The position numbers and the translations under genes were made by a program. From Corynebacterium sp. NML130628 (GTDB lineage: Bacteria > Actinomycetota > Actinomycetes > Mycobacteriales > Mycobacteriaceae): 64,000 nucleotides of DNA. The notes under the pieces were generated by a model, which did no database searches, had not been told where the DNA came from, and saw only the letters and a program-made list of their open reading frames with translations. Positions 16,898 through 27,136 of this stretch are shown here, piece by piece; the stretch's first letter is position 1, and every line of letters starts with the position of its first letter. The stretch is taken from the NCBI RefSeq assembly GCF_001875665.1, contig NZ_MLAL01000018.1:1-64000 (forward strand). The letters run 5' to 3'.

Positions 16898-17707
16898 CTA
16901 AAAGTCAAATCCCCCGAAGTCGAAGCCGCCGCCGTCACCAAAGAGACCGCCGTCACCGAACAGGCCCTCGCCACCGGCGTCGCTCATGTCGCCCATCTCG
17001 CCGCCGTCGCCGATAGTGCCCGCGTCACCCATCTCGCCAAGGTAGCCCGCGCCGGCGTCACCAAAGTCGCCAGCTTCGAACGCCTCGGGTGACGGCGTGC
17101 CCGCCATGCCGGCGAACATCGCGGAGTAGAACATCATCGAACTTGCAGCCCACATCCCGGTCATCATCGCGGGCGCCCACCATGCGGTGGAGTACCAGCC
17201 CGCGGGGACCGGACGGCCGGCGACAACGCCACCGGGGTAGTAGTTCGGGGTGCGTGCTGACGCGTACGGAGAGGCGGTAACCGTGGTGCCGTCTTCCTGA
17301 CGGATAGTCCGCTCCTCAGTCACTCGGCCTGCGCGGCGTTGGCCCTCAAGTTCAGGAAGTTCAGGGCCGGCAGGCAGCCCCATAATCTCGCGAGCCGCTT
17401 GGACGTAGTGCAGCCCCTCCAACGCTGACTCGCGGGCAAGCATCGCCTGCTTCGGTGTTGTTGCCTGGCCGAGCGCGCCACTTGCAGCGTTATAGCGTTC
17501 GGAAGCATCTGCCATCGCCTGGGTCGATGCGGCGTCGTTGCCCGAGATACTCAGAACCTGGGAACCCAGCCGTTCCGTCCAGCGACGAGCATCCGCCAGT
17601 GCGTCCTCAAGCTGGAGCTGTTCGCGCTGGTTATTTGCGCCGCTTTGGCGACTCTTGACCAGGTATACGGCGGCGCCAACGATGACAAGGATCAAAATGA
17701 GGTTCAT
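16898..17707 (-). CDS. Single-helix membrane protein with Gly/Asp-rich tail, function unknown
   Basis: A 269-residue protein. Residues 1-18 (MNLILILVIVGAAVYLV) are one N-terminal membrane anchor. Residues 25-130 are helical and coiled-coil-like (QLEDALADARRWTERLG). A middle part is rich in Pro/Tyr/Trp/Met (YYPGGVVAGRPVPAGWYSTA). The last 70 residues are an acidic Gly-Asp-Phe repeat tail ending DFGGFDF. Proteins of this layout are widespread in corynebacteria and are often labelled DUF1542-like; I cannot confirm that label. AAGGAG lies 11 nt before the ATG. Tails of this type resemble those of phase-separating or shell-anchored proteins, but that is speculation. Confidence 0.7.
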   Translation of the reverse strand: MNLILILVIVGAAVYLVKSRQSGANNQREQLQLEDALADARRWTERLGSQVLSISGNDAASTQAMADASERYNAASGALGQATTPKQAMLARESALEGLHYVQAAREIMGLPAGPELPELEGQRRAGRVTEERTIRQEDGTTVTASPYASARTPNYYPGGVVAGRPVPAGWYSTAWWAPAMMTGMWAASSMMFYSAMFAGMAGTPSPEAFEAGDFGDAGAGYLGEMGDAGTIGDGGEMGDMSDAGGEGLFGDGGLFGDGGGFDFGGFDF

Positions 17708-17859
17708 AGCTGCAAAAAGCTCCTTCGGGATCGGCCAGAAAAGAATCAGTGCTTACAAGAGGGAACGCATGTGCAGGCAAGAAAGTTCCACGCTAAGCGC
17801 GTGGTTTGTTTCACCGTGGGCCGTGGGTTACACTTGCGCCCATCACCTTTTGGCGATGT

Positions 17860-17934
17860 GGGAATGTCGTATAGTGGCTAATACCTCAGCCTTCCAAGCT
17901 GAAGACGCGGGTTCGATTCCCGTCATTCCCTCCA
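17860..17934 (+). tRNA. tRNA-Gly (anticodon TCC)
   Basis: Acceptor arms gggaatg (17860-17866) and cattccc (17924-17930) pair fully. The anticodon stem tcagc/gctga encloses loop CTTCCAA with anticodon TCC. The T loop GTTCGATTC is canonical and CCA is encoded at 17932-17934. A terminator follows. Confidence 0.97.
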
Positions 17935-17949
17935 AATAAAACACTGGAG

Positions 17950-17984
17950 AACGCGGTTGCACGAGATGTGTGACCGCGTTTTTC
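17950..17984 (+). terminator. Intrinsic terminator after tRNA-Gly
   Basis: Arms aacgcggt (17950-17957) and accgcgtt (17973-17980) pair and are followed by ttttc. Confidence 0.75.
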
Positions 17985-18082
17985 TATCTGTGGGTGCAGG
18001 CAAAAGTCATGTTGAACTGTGGATTTGCGTATTGTGTGGGCGTATGGTTATAGTTTCCAACGTCGCAATGAGCAATCATTCG

Positions 18083-18156
18083 CGGGGCGTGGCGCAGTTT
18101 GGTAGCGCACCTGCTTTGGGAGCAGGGGGTCGCAGGTTCAAATCCTGTCGCCCCGA
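18083..18156 (+). tRNA. tRNA-Pro (anticodon TGG)
   Basis: Acceptor arms cggggcg (18083-18089) and cgccccg (18149-18155) pair, with discriminator A at 18156. Stem cctgc/gcagg encloses loop TTTGGGA, giving anticodon TGG. T loop GTTCAAATC is canonical. CCA is not encoded. Confidence 0.97.
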
Positions 18157-18160
18157 CATC

Positions 18161-18194
18161 AACAAGCCCGCTAGAAATAGCGGGCTTGTTTACA
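18161..18194 (+). terminator. Intrinsic terminator after tRNA-Pro
   Basis: aacaagcccgcta (18161-18173) and tagcgggcttgtt (18178-18190) form a perfect 13-bp stem with a GAAA tetraloop. Confidence 0.85.
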
Positions 18195-18233
18195 TATTCG
18201 TACTATTTACCCGATTAAATACAGGAGTAATCC

Positions 18234-19586
18234 GTGAAGACTTCCGTCGACAAGCTCAGTGAGACTCGTGTCAAGTTGGACGTCAGCGTTCCTTTCGATG
18301 AGCTCGGCAAGGAAATCGACCAGGCGTACAAGTCAATTGCGCAGCAGGTCAACATTCCTGGCTTCCGTCGCGGTAAGGCTCCCCGTCAGCTGATCGACGC
18401 TCGCTTCGGTCGCGGCCCGATCCTGGAGCAGGTTGTCAACGATATGCTGCCAACCCGTTACGAGAAGGCTGTCCTGGAAAACGGTCTGAATCCGATTGGT
18501 CAGCCAGAAATCGACATCACGAAGATCGAGGACAATGACGTCGTCGAGTTCACCGCTGAGGTCGACGTCCGCCCAGAGATCACTGTGCCTGACTTCTCTA
18601 AGATTGACGTCACCGTTCCGGCCCTCGAGGTCAGCGACGAGGACGTCGACAAGGAGATCGACCAGCTTCGCGAGCGCTTCGGTGAGCTGAAGGACACCAA
18701 GCGCAAGATGAAGACTGACGACTTCGCGGTCATCGATCTGCACGCTGAGGTTGACGGCGAAAAGGTTGAGGAGGCTTCCACTGAGGGCCTGACCTACCAG
18801 ATCGGCTCGGACGACCTGATCAAGGGCCTCGACACCGCGCTGCGCGGCATGAAGACCGGCGAGGACAACGAGTTCACCGCCACCATCGAGTTCGGTGAGC
18901 ACAAGGGCAAGGAAGCCACCATCAAGGTGCACGTCCAGCAGTCGAAGGAGCGCAAGCTTCCTGACTTCGATGACGAGTTTGCACAGATGGCCTCCGAGTT
19001 TGACACCGCTGAGGAGCTTCGCGAGTCCACCAAGGAGCAGCTCGCTGAGGACAAGAAGACGCAGCAGGCAGCTGACATCCGCGACGAAGTCCTGAAGGCT
19101 GCGCTCGAGGAGACCAAGTTCGAGCTGCCGAAGTCGGCCGTCGAGGAGCAGGAGCACAACATGCTCCACCAGATGCTCGGCCAGCTGGCGCACGACGAGG
19201 CTGCTGTTGCACAGTTCTTCGAGGCGCAGGGCATGACCCGCGAGGAGTTCGACGAGAAGAACCACGAGCAGGCCGAGTCGGCTGTCCGTACCCAGCTGTT
19301 CCTGGACGCTGTCGCTGATCAGGAGGAGCCTGAGGTTTCCCAGCAGGAGATGACCGACCACATCCTGTTCACCGCGCAGTCCTACGGCATGGACCCGAAC
19401 CAGTTCGTGGCACAGCTGCAGCAGGCAGGCCAGATCGGCAACCTGTTCGCGGACGTCCGCCGTGGCAAGGCTCTCGCAACCGCTATCTGCCGTGTGTCCG
19501 TCAAGGATGACAAGGGCGAGACCGTCGACCCGAATGAATACTTCGGTGAGGTTGAAGAGGAAGAAGCAGAGGCTTCCGAGGACTAA
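18234..19586 (+). CDS. tig: Trigger factor, ribosome-bound chaperone and prolyl isomerase
   Basis: A 450-residue trigger factor. The N-terminal ribosome-docking domain contains the GFRRGK motif ([13 protein letters not shown]) that contacts L23. The FKBP-type PPIase domain spans about 160-245 ([15 protein letters not shown]). The C-terminal domain forms the helical chaperone arms and ends in an acidic tail ([12 protein letters not shown]). It folds nascent chains before GroEL/DnaK. GTG start has AGGAG 7 nt upstream. The gene is followed by a strong terminator, then by clpP1 and clpP2; tig-clpP1-clpP2 order is typical of actinobacteria. Confidence 0.97.
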   Translation: MKTSVDKLSETRVKLDVSVPFDELGKEIDQAYKSIAQQVNIPGFRRGKAPRQLIDARFGRGPILEQVVNDMLPTRYEKAVLENGLNPIGQPEIDITKIEDNDVVEFTAEVDVRPEITVPDFSKIDVTVPALEVSDEDVDKEIDQLRERFGELKDTKRKMKTDDFAVIDLHAEVDGEKVEEASTEGLTYQIGSDDLIKGLDTALRGMKTGEDNEFTATIEFGEHKGKEATIKVHVQQSKERKLPDFDDEFAQMASEFDTAEELRESTKEQLAEDKKTQQAADIRDEVLKAALEETKFELPKSAVEEQEHNMLHQMLGQLAHDEAAVAQFFEAQGMTREEFDEKNHEQAESAVRTQLFLDAVADQEEPEVSQQEMTDHILFTAQSYGMDPNQFVAQLQQAGQIGNLFADVRRGKALATAICRVSVKDDKGETVDPNEYFGEVEEEEAEASED

Positions 19587-19596
19587 ATCGTTTGAG

Positions 19597-19645
19597 AAAA
19601 CGCCCCGGTAATGCACACACGCTGTGCGTTCGCCGGGGCGTTTTG
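19597..19645 (+). terminator. Intrinsic terminator after tig
   Basis: aaaacgccccgg (19597-19608) pairs with ccggggcgtttt (19633-19644). The loop has its own small gcaca/tgtgc stem. Confidence 0.9.
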
Positions 19646-19777
19646 TTGCCCGCTGCGAGGCAACAAAGCTTGTGTACGCCGTCAGCGAACAGCTACCTGC
19701 AAAGTGGACTATCAGAGTAGGGTGGTGGCATTGTTGTCGCTACATAAAACTGTTTGAACAATGAAGGAGCCATTTTT

Positions 19778-20359
19778 ATGACATCCCCGACGCAGGGCAT
19801 GAACTTGGGTGATTCTGTCTATGAGCGCCTGCTGCGCGAGCGCATTATTTTCTTGGGCCAGCAGGTCGACGACGAGATCGCGAATAAGCTGTGCGCGCAG
19901 ATCCTGCTGCTGTCCGCGGAAGATCCAACTCGCGATATTTCCCTGTACATCAACTCCCCGGGTGGGTCCGTGACTGCAGGGATGGCGATTTACGACACCA
20001 TGAAGTACTCCCCGTGCGACATCGCGACGTACGGAATGGGCCTGGCTGCTTCGATGGGGCAGTTCCTGCTCTCTGGTGGTACGAAGGGTAAGCGCTTCGC
20101 GCTGCCGCACGCGCGGATTATGATGCACCAGCCATCCGCAGGTGTCGGCGGTACCGCTGCCGACATTGCTATCCAGGCTGAGCAGTTCGCTGCAACGAAG
20201 CGCGAGATGGCGCAGCTTATCGCGGAGCACACCGGTCAGACGTTCGAGCAGATCACGCAGGACTCTGACCGCGACCGCTGGTTCACCGCCCACGAGGCGA
20301 AGGAGTACGGCATCGTGGACCACGTTATTGAGAGCGCCCAGGGCTCGATCAGCAACTAA
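19778..20359 (+). CDS. clpP1: ClpP1, ATP-dependent Clp protease proteolytic subunit
   Basis: A 193-residue serine peptidase subunit. Nucleophile Ser92 lies in GLAASMGQF, the catalytic His117 in MMHQPSAG, and the Asp falls in the SDRDRW region near residue 166. Head-domain motif [20 protein letters not shown] is typical. In actinobacteria ClpP1 and ClpP2 form mixed two-ring tetradecamers and are often essential. I chose ATG 19778 ([10 protein letters not shown]): GAAGGAG is 8 nt upstream; the in-frame ATG 19754 has none. ClpP2 starts 20 nt downstream, so the two are co-transcribed. Confidence 0.97.
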   Translation: MTSPTQGMNLGDSVYERLLRERIIFLGQQVDDEIANKLCAQILLLSAEDPTRDISLYINSPGGSVTAGMAIYDTMKYSPCDIATYGMGLAASMGQFLLSGGTKGKRFALPHARIMMHQPSAGVGGTAADIAIQAEQFAATKREMAQLIAEHTGQTFEQITQDSDRDRWFTAHEAKEYGIVDHVIESAQGSISN

Positions 20360-20379
20360 GTAGACAGGAGAATATACGT

Positions 20380-21000
20380 ATGTCTTTCCAAATGCCTTCC
20401 TCCCGCTACGTGCTGCCACAGTTCTTGGAGGAGACCTCCTTCGGCACGAAGCAGATCGATCCGTACGGCAAGCTCTTCGAGGAGCGCATCGTCTTCCTGG
20501 GAACCCAGGTCGATGACACCTCCGCGAACGACATCATGGCGCAGCTGCTGGTGCTAGAGTCCCAGGACCCGGACCGTGACATCACGATGTACATCAACTC
20601 GCCTGGTGGCTCGTTTACCGCGCTGATGGCGATTTACGACACGATGCAGTACGTCCGTCCGGACGTCCAGACGGTGTGTCTTGGCCAGGCTGCATCTGCC
20701 GCGGCGGTCATCCTTGCCGCAGGTGCCCCGGGCAAGCGTGCCGCGCTGCCGAATTCGCGTGTGCTGATCCACCAGCCCGCGACGCAGGGTACTCAGGGCC
20801 AGGTTTCTGACCTCGAGATTCAGGCCAATGAGATCGAGCGCATGCGTCGCCTGATGGAGGATACGCTTGCGCACCACACGGGCCGTTCTGCGGAGCAGGT
20901 TCGTATCGACACTGACCGCGACAAGATCCTCACCGCGCAGGAAGCTGTTGAGTACGGCATCATCGACCAGGTCTTTGATTACCGCAAGCTGAACGGCTAA
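20380..21000 (+). CDS. clpP2: ClpP2, ATP-dependent Clp protease proteolytic subunit
   Basis: A 206-residue partner of ClpP1. Nucleophile Ser106 ([11 protein letters not shown]) and His131 ([10 protein letters not shown]) are present, as is the head motif [20 protein letters not shown]. The N-terminal extension before the mature fold ([18 protein letters not shown]) is probably processed. Differences from ClpP1 around the active site (SAAA versus SMGQ) fit the known division of substrate preference. A GGAGA site precedes the ATG and a terminator follows. Confidence 0.97.
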   Translation: MSFQMPSSRYVLPQFLEETSFGTKQIDPYGKLFEERIVFLGTQVDDTSANDIMAQLLVLESQDPDRDITMYINSPGGSFTALMAIYDTMQYVRPDVQTVCLGQAASAAAVILAAGAPGKRAALPNSRVLIHQPATQGTQGQVSDLEIQANEIERMRRLMEDTLAHHTGRSAEQVRIDTDRDKILTAQEAVEYGIIDQVFDYRKLNG

Positions 21001-21016
21001 GTTTTCTTCACTTTTC

Positions 21017-21050
21017 GACGCCACCGCGGGCAACCGGGTGGCGTCTTTTG
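21017..21050 (+). terminator. Intrinsic terminator after clpP2
   Basis: gacgccacc (21017-21025) pairs with ggtggcgtc (21037-21045), followed by tttt. Confidence 0.88.
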
Positions 21051-21156
21051 TGTGTTTGAAGAATCGTGAATAAAACGGCGCGCATAGACAGACCGTGCAC
21101 TACATTTTTCACTCAACTGTCAAAACGCTAGTGGCGAACATGAAAGATATTGCGCG

Positions 21157-22270
21157 GTGGAAATTAGAACCTCGATTAACACCCTGCCGATGAGCCCGTA
21201 CCAGTGGCTGATCATCGCCGTTATTACCTACTTGAATGCCCATGGCGGCTACGACCTCGTCGCGACAGCATTCGCGGCGCCCCACCTGGCGGAGGAGTTC
21301 GCGATCGGTTCGTCCCTACTGGGGTGGGTGCTCTCTGCGACGCTGCTCGGCGTGGGAGTTGGCGCGGCGGCCTTCGGGCCAACTGGTGACCGGTTGGGGG
21401 CGTCCAAACGTAATTCTTGTGGCGCTGCTGATTGACCCGGTGGGCCTACTGTTGTCGAGCTTCGCGAGGGCAGCACCGCGGCGTTCATTGTGTCGCGCTT
21501 CGTCACCGGCGTGGGCGTGGGTAGCGTGCTCGCGTGCGTGACTGTACTGGTCAGCGAGTACGCAAACGACCGCTTCCGTGGCCTGACGGTGGCAATCTAC
21601 GCGTCGGGCTACGGTGTCGGCGCGACGCTGTGTGGCAATGGATCTTCTTCGCTGGCGCGACACTGTCCGCTGTGGCGCTGGCGTTAGCGACCGCGCTGCT
21701 GCCTGAGTCAGTGGATGTGCTTGCGAGCCACGGGGATTCGGCGCGGGTCGAGCGAATCGCGCGCCGCATAGGGCATGGGGGAGCGATGCTCCCACCCCAG
21801 GCAAGCGCCCCGACTTCCGCGACAGGTGCGCTGCGCACGATTGTCTCCCCAGAGTGGCTGCCGACGACCCTCCGGATCTGGATCGCATTCTCCCTGATCA
21901 GCTTCGGTTTTGCCTTTGTAAACAGCTGGACTCCCAAGTTGCTCAACGAGTTGGGGCTGTCGGCGCAGCAGGGCATCTTCGGTGGCATCATGATTGCGTT
22001 CGGCGGCACGATCGGCTCGCTGATCTTCGGCGTGATTACCACGCGCGTGGACACCCGTGTGCTGCTCATCGCCTTCGCCATCGGTGGGGCGGGTGCCGTA
22101 GTGGTTTTCATTTTCTCAGCGGTGGCATCGTTGGTGGCGTTCCCGCTCGGGGTGCTGGCCGGCATGCTGCTGAACGCGTGTGTCACCGGCATGTACACGG
22201 TGACGTCGGCGTCGGTGTGGCGCTGGCTGTCGGCAGGGTTGGGTCTGTGTGTGGCCCGCTGTCGTCAAGG
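21157..22270 (+). pseudogene. Broken MFS transporter (aromatic acid:H+ symporter-like), multiple frameshifts and deletions
   Basis: Pieces of one 12-helix MFS transporter occur in changing frames. 21157-21402 reads SPYQWLIIAVITYLNAHGGY onward to GPTGDRLG. A shift in a G-run near 21397 leads to GRPNVILVALLIDPVG (to about 21468). A second shift returns to STAAFIVSRFVTGVGVG through ASGYGVGATLCG (about 21640). Sequence then jumps to QWIFFAGATLSAVAL, implying loss of a helix segment. The final piece, GVGVALAVGRVGSVCGP (22206-22256), is joined after another loss, and the last helices are missing. The gene is therefore not functional. Family resemblance (AAHS/PcaK-like) is inferred. An MFS gene also lies here in M. 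tuberculosis (Rv2459). Confidence 0.85.
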
Positions 22271-22292
22271 AACCGGGGGAGGCGCTTCGCGC

Positions 22293-22877
22293 TTAAGGGC
22301 AGTAAGGGACCGCGTCGCGTACTGCGGCCGGCGCGGAGGTGAAGTCCTTGCGGTCCCAGCAGGCGTTACCCTCGTGCTCGCCGACGGGGTCAACGGAGGC
22401 CCAAGAGTTGCCGTTGGAAGACCAGAAGTACTCCTGGCCGTTTGGCATCACCGTGCGGGCCCAGTCGCCGTCGCAGAAGGTGCTGTATTCGTCGCTCGCG
22501 GACTGCTGGCCCTGCTTCGGCCACGCGCACACCGCACCGTGCTGCGGGGCAGGCTCGGCAGGCTGTACCGCTGCGGGCGAATCGTCGCGGCTGTCCTCCG
22601 ATGAGGTCGACTTCTTCGAGGAGCTTGAGGAGCTGGAAGAGCTGGAGCTCTTCTTCGACGTGCTGGTTGACGTCTTCGTCGAGGTGGAGGTTTTGGTCTC
22701 TGTCGCGTCGGCGTCGTCTTTTTCCTCGTCGGGCGTCGGAGTTGTCGACGTCTCCTTCGCCGGGAACGTGACGTGAGGCTCCGCCAGTCGATCCTCCGGC
22801 GATGAATTACATCCGGCCAGCAGCGTCGTGCACGTCAAAAGTGCGGCAAGCACAAGTTTGGGCCGGGTGTTCATCAC
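22293..22877 (-). CDS. Secreted lipoprotein with Ser/Thr/Lys-rich linker, function unknown
   Basis: A 194-residue protein. A signal peptide with lipobox LLAGC (cysteine near residue 23) directs lipid anchoring outside the membrane. Residues about 45-105 are a low-complexity linker with long Ser runs and Lys/Thr/Asp. The C-terminal 85 residues form a small Cys-containing domain (GAVCAWPKQGQQS, STFCDGDWARTVMPNGQEYF, NACWDRKDFTSAPAAVRD) that probably has disulfides; I do not recognise it. AAAGGA is 7 nt before GTG 22877. The 3' end abuts the MFS pseudogene. Confidence 0.78.
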   Translation of the reverse strand: MMNTRPKLVLAALLTCTTLLAGCNSSPEDRLAEPHVTFPAKETSTTPTPDEEKDDADATETKTSTSTKTSTSTSKKSSSSSSSSSSSKKSTSSEDSRDDSPAAVQPAEPAPQHGAVCAWPKQGQQSASDEYSTFCDGDWARTVMPNGQEYFWSSNGNSWASVDPVGEHEGNACWDRKDFTSAPAAVRDAVPYCP

Positions 22878-22926
22878 TGGGGGATCCTTTCTGACAGACT
22901 TCTGCGTCTAGCGTAGCCGACAAATC

Positions 22927-23706
22927 TTAGCCCAAAAACTTGAGCAAGGCTGCATTGAAGGGCGCGGGGTTCTCAATGGGCACTTGGTGTGAGCCCGGCT
23001 CGATGACCACGGACTCCACAGGACCCGCGACACCGTCGGCGATTTCGGCCAATTTGTCCGGGCCGGTGCCAGCGTCACCGGTGGCTGCGATGGTCAGCAC
23101 CGGGCAGGTGATCTGGTCAAGGTGGGAGGCGAAGTCCCACTTGGCCAGGGCGTCACCGTTTTGGGCGTAGCCCTCGGGGTTGATCGCGCTGACCATGTCG
23201 TGGATGCGCTGGACTTCCTCTGGGTGGGCGTCGATAAACTCGGGTGTGAACCAGTTCGGGATGAGCATGTCAGCGATGGGACCCATGCCTTCCTCGCGTG
23301 CGACGCGAGTGCGTTCATCCCACTGCGCATTGCCGCCGAGGTAGGTCGCGGTGCAAGCGAACACCGCCTTGTCGACGCGCCCGCTGTACGCCGCGAGCCA
23401 CTGTGCGATGGCGCCGCCGAGGGAAAGCCCGACCACGCTGAAGCGGTCAACCCCTTCGCGGTTGAGCGCCTGCAGAATGTCTTGCGCGAGCAGTTTCACA
23501 GTCGCGGTGCCAGGTGCTGCCTCGGCGATGTCGGAACCGCCGTGACCGCGGTGATCGACGGCGATGACCCGGTGGTGCTTCGCCAACTCGGGGATCTGCT
23601 TCGACCAGGACTCGTGCGTCGTCGCGATGGAAGAGAGCAGCACGACGGTGCTGGTGTTGTCTTTGTTGCCGTACTCCACTGTATGTATATGCGTCATGCT
23701 CCCCAT
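22927..23706 (-). CDS. Alpha/beta hydrolase, 3-oxoadipate enol-lactonase (PcaD)-like
   Basis: About 259 residues. The nucleophile elbow GLSLGGAIAQWL has catalytic Ser; DHRGHGGSD carries the oxyanion-side motif and the catalytic His lies in PGSHQVPIENP. This is closest to the 3-oxoadipate enol-lactonase group. Beside a broken aromatic acid-type transporter it could be a relic of beta-ketoadipate catabolism, but no other pca gene is visible, so it may equally be a general esterase. Start is uncertain: ATG 23706 (MGSMTHIH) has AAGG 4-5 nt upstream, ATG 23697 has GGGGAG only 1 nt away. Confidence 0.78.
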   Translation of the reverse strand: MGSMTHIHTVEYGNKDNTSTVVLLSSIATTHESWSKQIPELAKHHRVIAVDHRGHGGSDIAEAAPGTATVKLLAQDILQALNREGVDRFSVVGLSLGGAIAQWLAAYSGRVDKAVFACTATYLGGNAQWDERTRVAREEGMGPIADMLIPNWFTPEFIDAHPEEVQRIHDMVSAINPEGYAQNGDALAKWDFASHLDQITCPVLTIAATGDAGTGPDKLAEIADGVAGPVESVVIEPGSHQVPIENPAPFNAALLKFLG

Positions 23707-23813
23707 TGTGCCTTGAACAGCGAACATGTGCGAGAATGTGTGAGTTTGACGCACCAGCTAAGCTCTAAGGTCAACACTTAGGCGAGACGAAGAAGCTGGA
23801 GTCCAACGCATCT

Positions 23814-25091
23814 ATGGCAACATCCCAAAACACCTCAAACCTGTTGAAGTGCTCCTTTTGCGGCAAGACGCAGAAGCAGGTTCGCAAGCTCATTGCTGGC
23901 GGCGGCGTGTACATCTGCGATGAGTGCATCGAGCTGTGCAACGAAATCATTGAGGAGGAACTCGGCGGAGCACAGGCTGAGCAGGATGAGGCTGCGGATC
24001 GTCTGCCGAAGCCGAGCGAGATCACCACGTTCCTGAACCAGTACGTAATCGGACAGGATGCGGCGAAGCGCTCGCTCGCGGTGGCGGTGTACAACCACTA
24101 CAAGCGCATCCGGGCAGAGTCTCAGAATGTGGCGAACCGCAAGCGCGATGAAGAAGTAGAGATTGCGAAGTCGAACATCTTGCTGCTTGGCCCGACAGGT
24201 TCGGGCAAGACGTACCTTGCGCAGTCGCTGGCCAGGATGCTCAATGTGCCATTCGCAATTGCCGACGCCACCAGTCTCACCGAGGCCGGCTATGTCGGAG
24301 AGGACGTCGAGAACATCCTGCTGAAGCTGCTGCAGGCCGCGGACTTCGATGTCAACCGGGCGCAGCACGGCATCATCTACGTCGACGAGGTGGATAAGAT
24401 TTCGCGCAAATCCGAGAACCCGTCGATTACCCGCGATGTTTCCGGCGAGGGCGTGCAGCAGGCGCTGCTGAAGATTCTGGAGGGCACCGTTGCCTCAGTC
24501 CCGCCGCAGGGCGGGCGGAAGCACCCGAACCAGGAGTTCATCCAGATCGATACGACGAACATCCTGTTCATCGTGGCCGGTGCGTTTGCGGGCCTGGATA
24601 AGGTGATCGCGGAGCGCGTCGGCAAGAAGGGTATTGGCTTCGGAGCGGAGATTGATTCGAAGCAGGAACGCGACGAGGCTAACATGCTGGCGAAGGTGCA
24701 GCCCGGGGATCTGGTGAAGTTCGGTCTGATCCCTGAGTTCATCGGGCGCCTGCCGATCATCGCGAACGTTGAAAACCTCGACCGCGAAGCGATGGTTCGC
24801 GTACTGACCGAGCCGAAGAACTCCCTGGTAAAGCAGTACAGCCGCCTCTTTTTGATGGACGGCGCCGAGCTCACGCTCACCGAAGACGCGCTCGAGGAAA
24901 TCGCGGACCGCGCCGCTGAGCGCAACACCGGTGCCCGCGGTTTGCGCGCCATCATGGAGGAAGTGCTCGTGCCGATCATGTACGACCTGCCTGATCGCGA
25001 AAACGTCAGCGAAGTCGTCATTGACGGCGACGTGGTGCGGGGCACCGCTGAGCCGCAGTTCGTGGAAGAGGAAGGACAGCGCTCGGCGTAG
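23814..25091 (+). CDS. clpX: ClpX, ATP-dependent Clp protease ATP-binding subunit
   Basis: A 425-residue AAA+ unfoldase. The N-terminal zinc-binding domain has Cys13, Cys16, Cys35 and Cys38 ([18 protein letters not shown]). Walker A GPTGSGKT is at residues 126-133 and Walker B is [11 protein letters not shown]. The pore loop GYVGEDVE and the IGF loop ([10 protein letters not shown]) that docks on ClpP are both present. ClpX unfolds tagged proteins for ClpP1P2, encoded 3 kb upstream. The gene is separated from clpP2 by the decayed MFS/lipoprotein/hydrolase island. It is convergent with the TetR gene. Confidence 0.97.
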   Translation: MATSQNTSNLLKCSFCGKTQKQVRKLIAGGGVYICDECIELCNEIIEEELGGAQAEQDEAADRLPKPSEITTFLNQYVIGQDAAKRSLAVAVYNHYKRIRAESQNVANRKRDEEVEIAKSNILLLGPTGSGKTYLAQSLARMLNVPFAIADATSLTEAGYVGEDVENILLKLLQAADFDVNRAQHGIIYVDEVDKISRKSENPSITRDVSGEGVQQALLKILEGTVASVPPQGGRKHPNQEFIQIDTTNILFIVAGAFAGLDKVIAERVGKKGIGFGAEIDSKQERDEANMLAKVQPGDLVKFGLIPEFIGRLPIIANVENLDREAMVRVLTEPKNSLVKQYSRLFLMDGAELTLTEDALEEIADRAAERNTGARGLRAIMEEVLVPIMYDLPDRENVSEVVIDGDVVRGTAEPQFVEEEGQRSA

Positions 25092-25107
25092 GGGTTCCTA
25101 GTCGCAG

Positions 25108-25857
25108 CTAGTAGATGTCGTAGAGGTCATCGCTGGCGCCGGTGCCTTCACTGGCAGGCGCGGCGGTGGCCTCGAGGTAGCTTTCGTAGCCCGACGGTGC
25201 CAAATTGGACGTCAAAAACGCCAGCACACTATCGATGACCATGCGTCGCATCCCCTCGACATTGCGAGGCTCGTCGAGGTCTAGGTGGGACGTAATTATC
25301 GATGCCGCGTTGCCCGAGACCCGCAGCGTACTCAGCGCGGTGAGCAACGCAAGGACATCGTCGGCTGAGATTCCTGGTCTGAACGCTCCGGCGTCTTGGC
25401 CCACGAGCAGGAGGCGCTCAACGTGGAGCGTGATTTCGTTGCGACCATGAACAATGTCGGCCGATGTGTCCGCGAGCACCGGCTCAAGCCTTTCTCTGAT
25501 GAGCAGTTGGACGGCTTCGGGGTTTTCTTGGAATGAGTGGAACATGCTGTCCACGAAGCGGCGCATGCCGTCAACCGGGACAGCGGAAGAACGCTGGAGG
25601 ACCCCCTCCGGCGGAGTCAGCCGGTCGAGCGCACGCCTGATCGTTTTTGCGTACAGGCCTTTTTTGTCATTGAAGTGGTAGTGGATCATCCGCTTCGACA
25701 TCCCGGTTTCTTTCGCGATGGCGCCCAGCTTGGTTTGAGAGAAGCCGCCGCGAGCAAACATGTCGAGGGCAATATCGACGACACTGTCGATTTCCGCGCT
25801 GATATCAGGCTCGGACGCTTTGATGCTCGCCGAGGTGGGGTCGGTAGGGAAGTCCAT
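25108..25857 (-). CDS. TetR-family transcriptional regulator
   Basis: A 249-residue regulator. The helix-turn-helix is at about residues 22-68 (VVDIALDMFARGGFSQTKLG, then AIAKETGMSKRMIHYHF). The variable C-terminal ligand domain ends in a disordered Ala/Ser/Asp/Tyr tail (SDDLYDIY). The N-terminal 20 residues before the HTH are an extension. The ligand is unknown. It is divergent from mdh, and a short inverted repeat at the mdh promoter (26037-26059) could be its operator. AGGAG is 11 nt before the ATG. Confidence 0.88.
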   Translation of the reverse strand: MDFPTDPTSASIKASEPDISAEIDSVVDIALDMFARGGFSQTKLGAIAKETGMSKRMIHYHFNDKKGLYAKTIRRALDRLTPPEGVLQRSSAVPVDGMRRFVDSMFHSFQENPEAVQLLIRERLEPVLADTSADIVHGRNEITLHVERLLLVGQDAGAFRPGISADDVLALLTALSTLRVSGNAASIITSHLDLDEPRNVEGMRRMVIDSVLAFLTSNLAPSGYESYLEATAAPASEGTGASDDLYDIY

Positions 25858-26036
25858 CGTTGTATCCGCTCCTGATTCAGTGCATTCGGTTCACGCGCGT
25901 GGCTACTGGCCTATTGGTGTCATCTACAGTTCCCTATGATGCCCCCATTTGAGAACTTTTTTGCCGGGAAACGGGGATTTCTGGGGAGCATCAAGCGATT
26001 TAGGCCTGAAAGGGGGAGGGTGTGCACGATTTCGGG

Positions 26037-27094
<1,058 letters not shown>

Positions 27095-27122
27095 TCGGTC
27101 GCGCCTACCGGAGGTTGATGGC

Positions 27123-27128
27123 TAAGAT
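27123..27128 (+). promoter_or_regulatory. -10-like TAAGAT before valS
   Basis: TAAGAT lies 8 nt before GTG 27137 with no Shine-Dalgarno, so a leaderless valS message is likely. Confidence 0.4.
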
Positions 27129-27136
27129 AGTCAACC

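Noticed and set aside
18333..19616. 427-residue minus-strand frame
   Set aside because: Antisense of trigger factor; Leu-rich shadow.
23814..25857. clpX-TetR operon
   Set aside because: The genes are convergent, so they cannot be one transcript.
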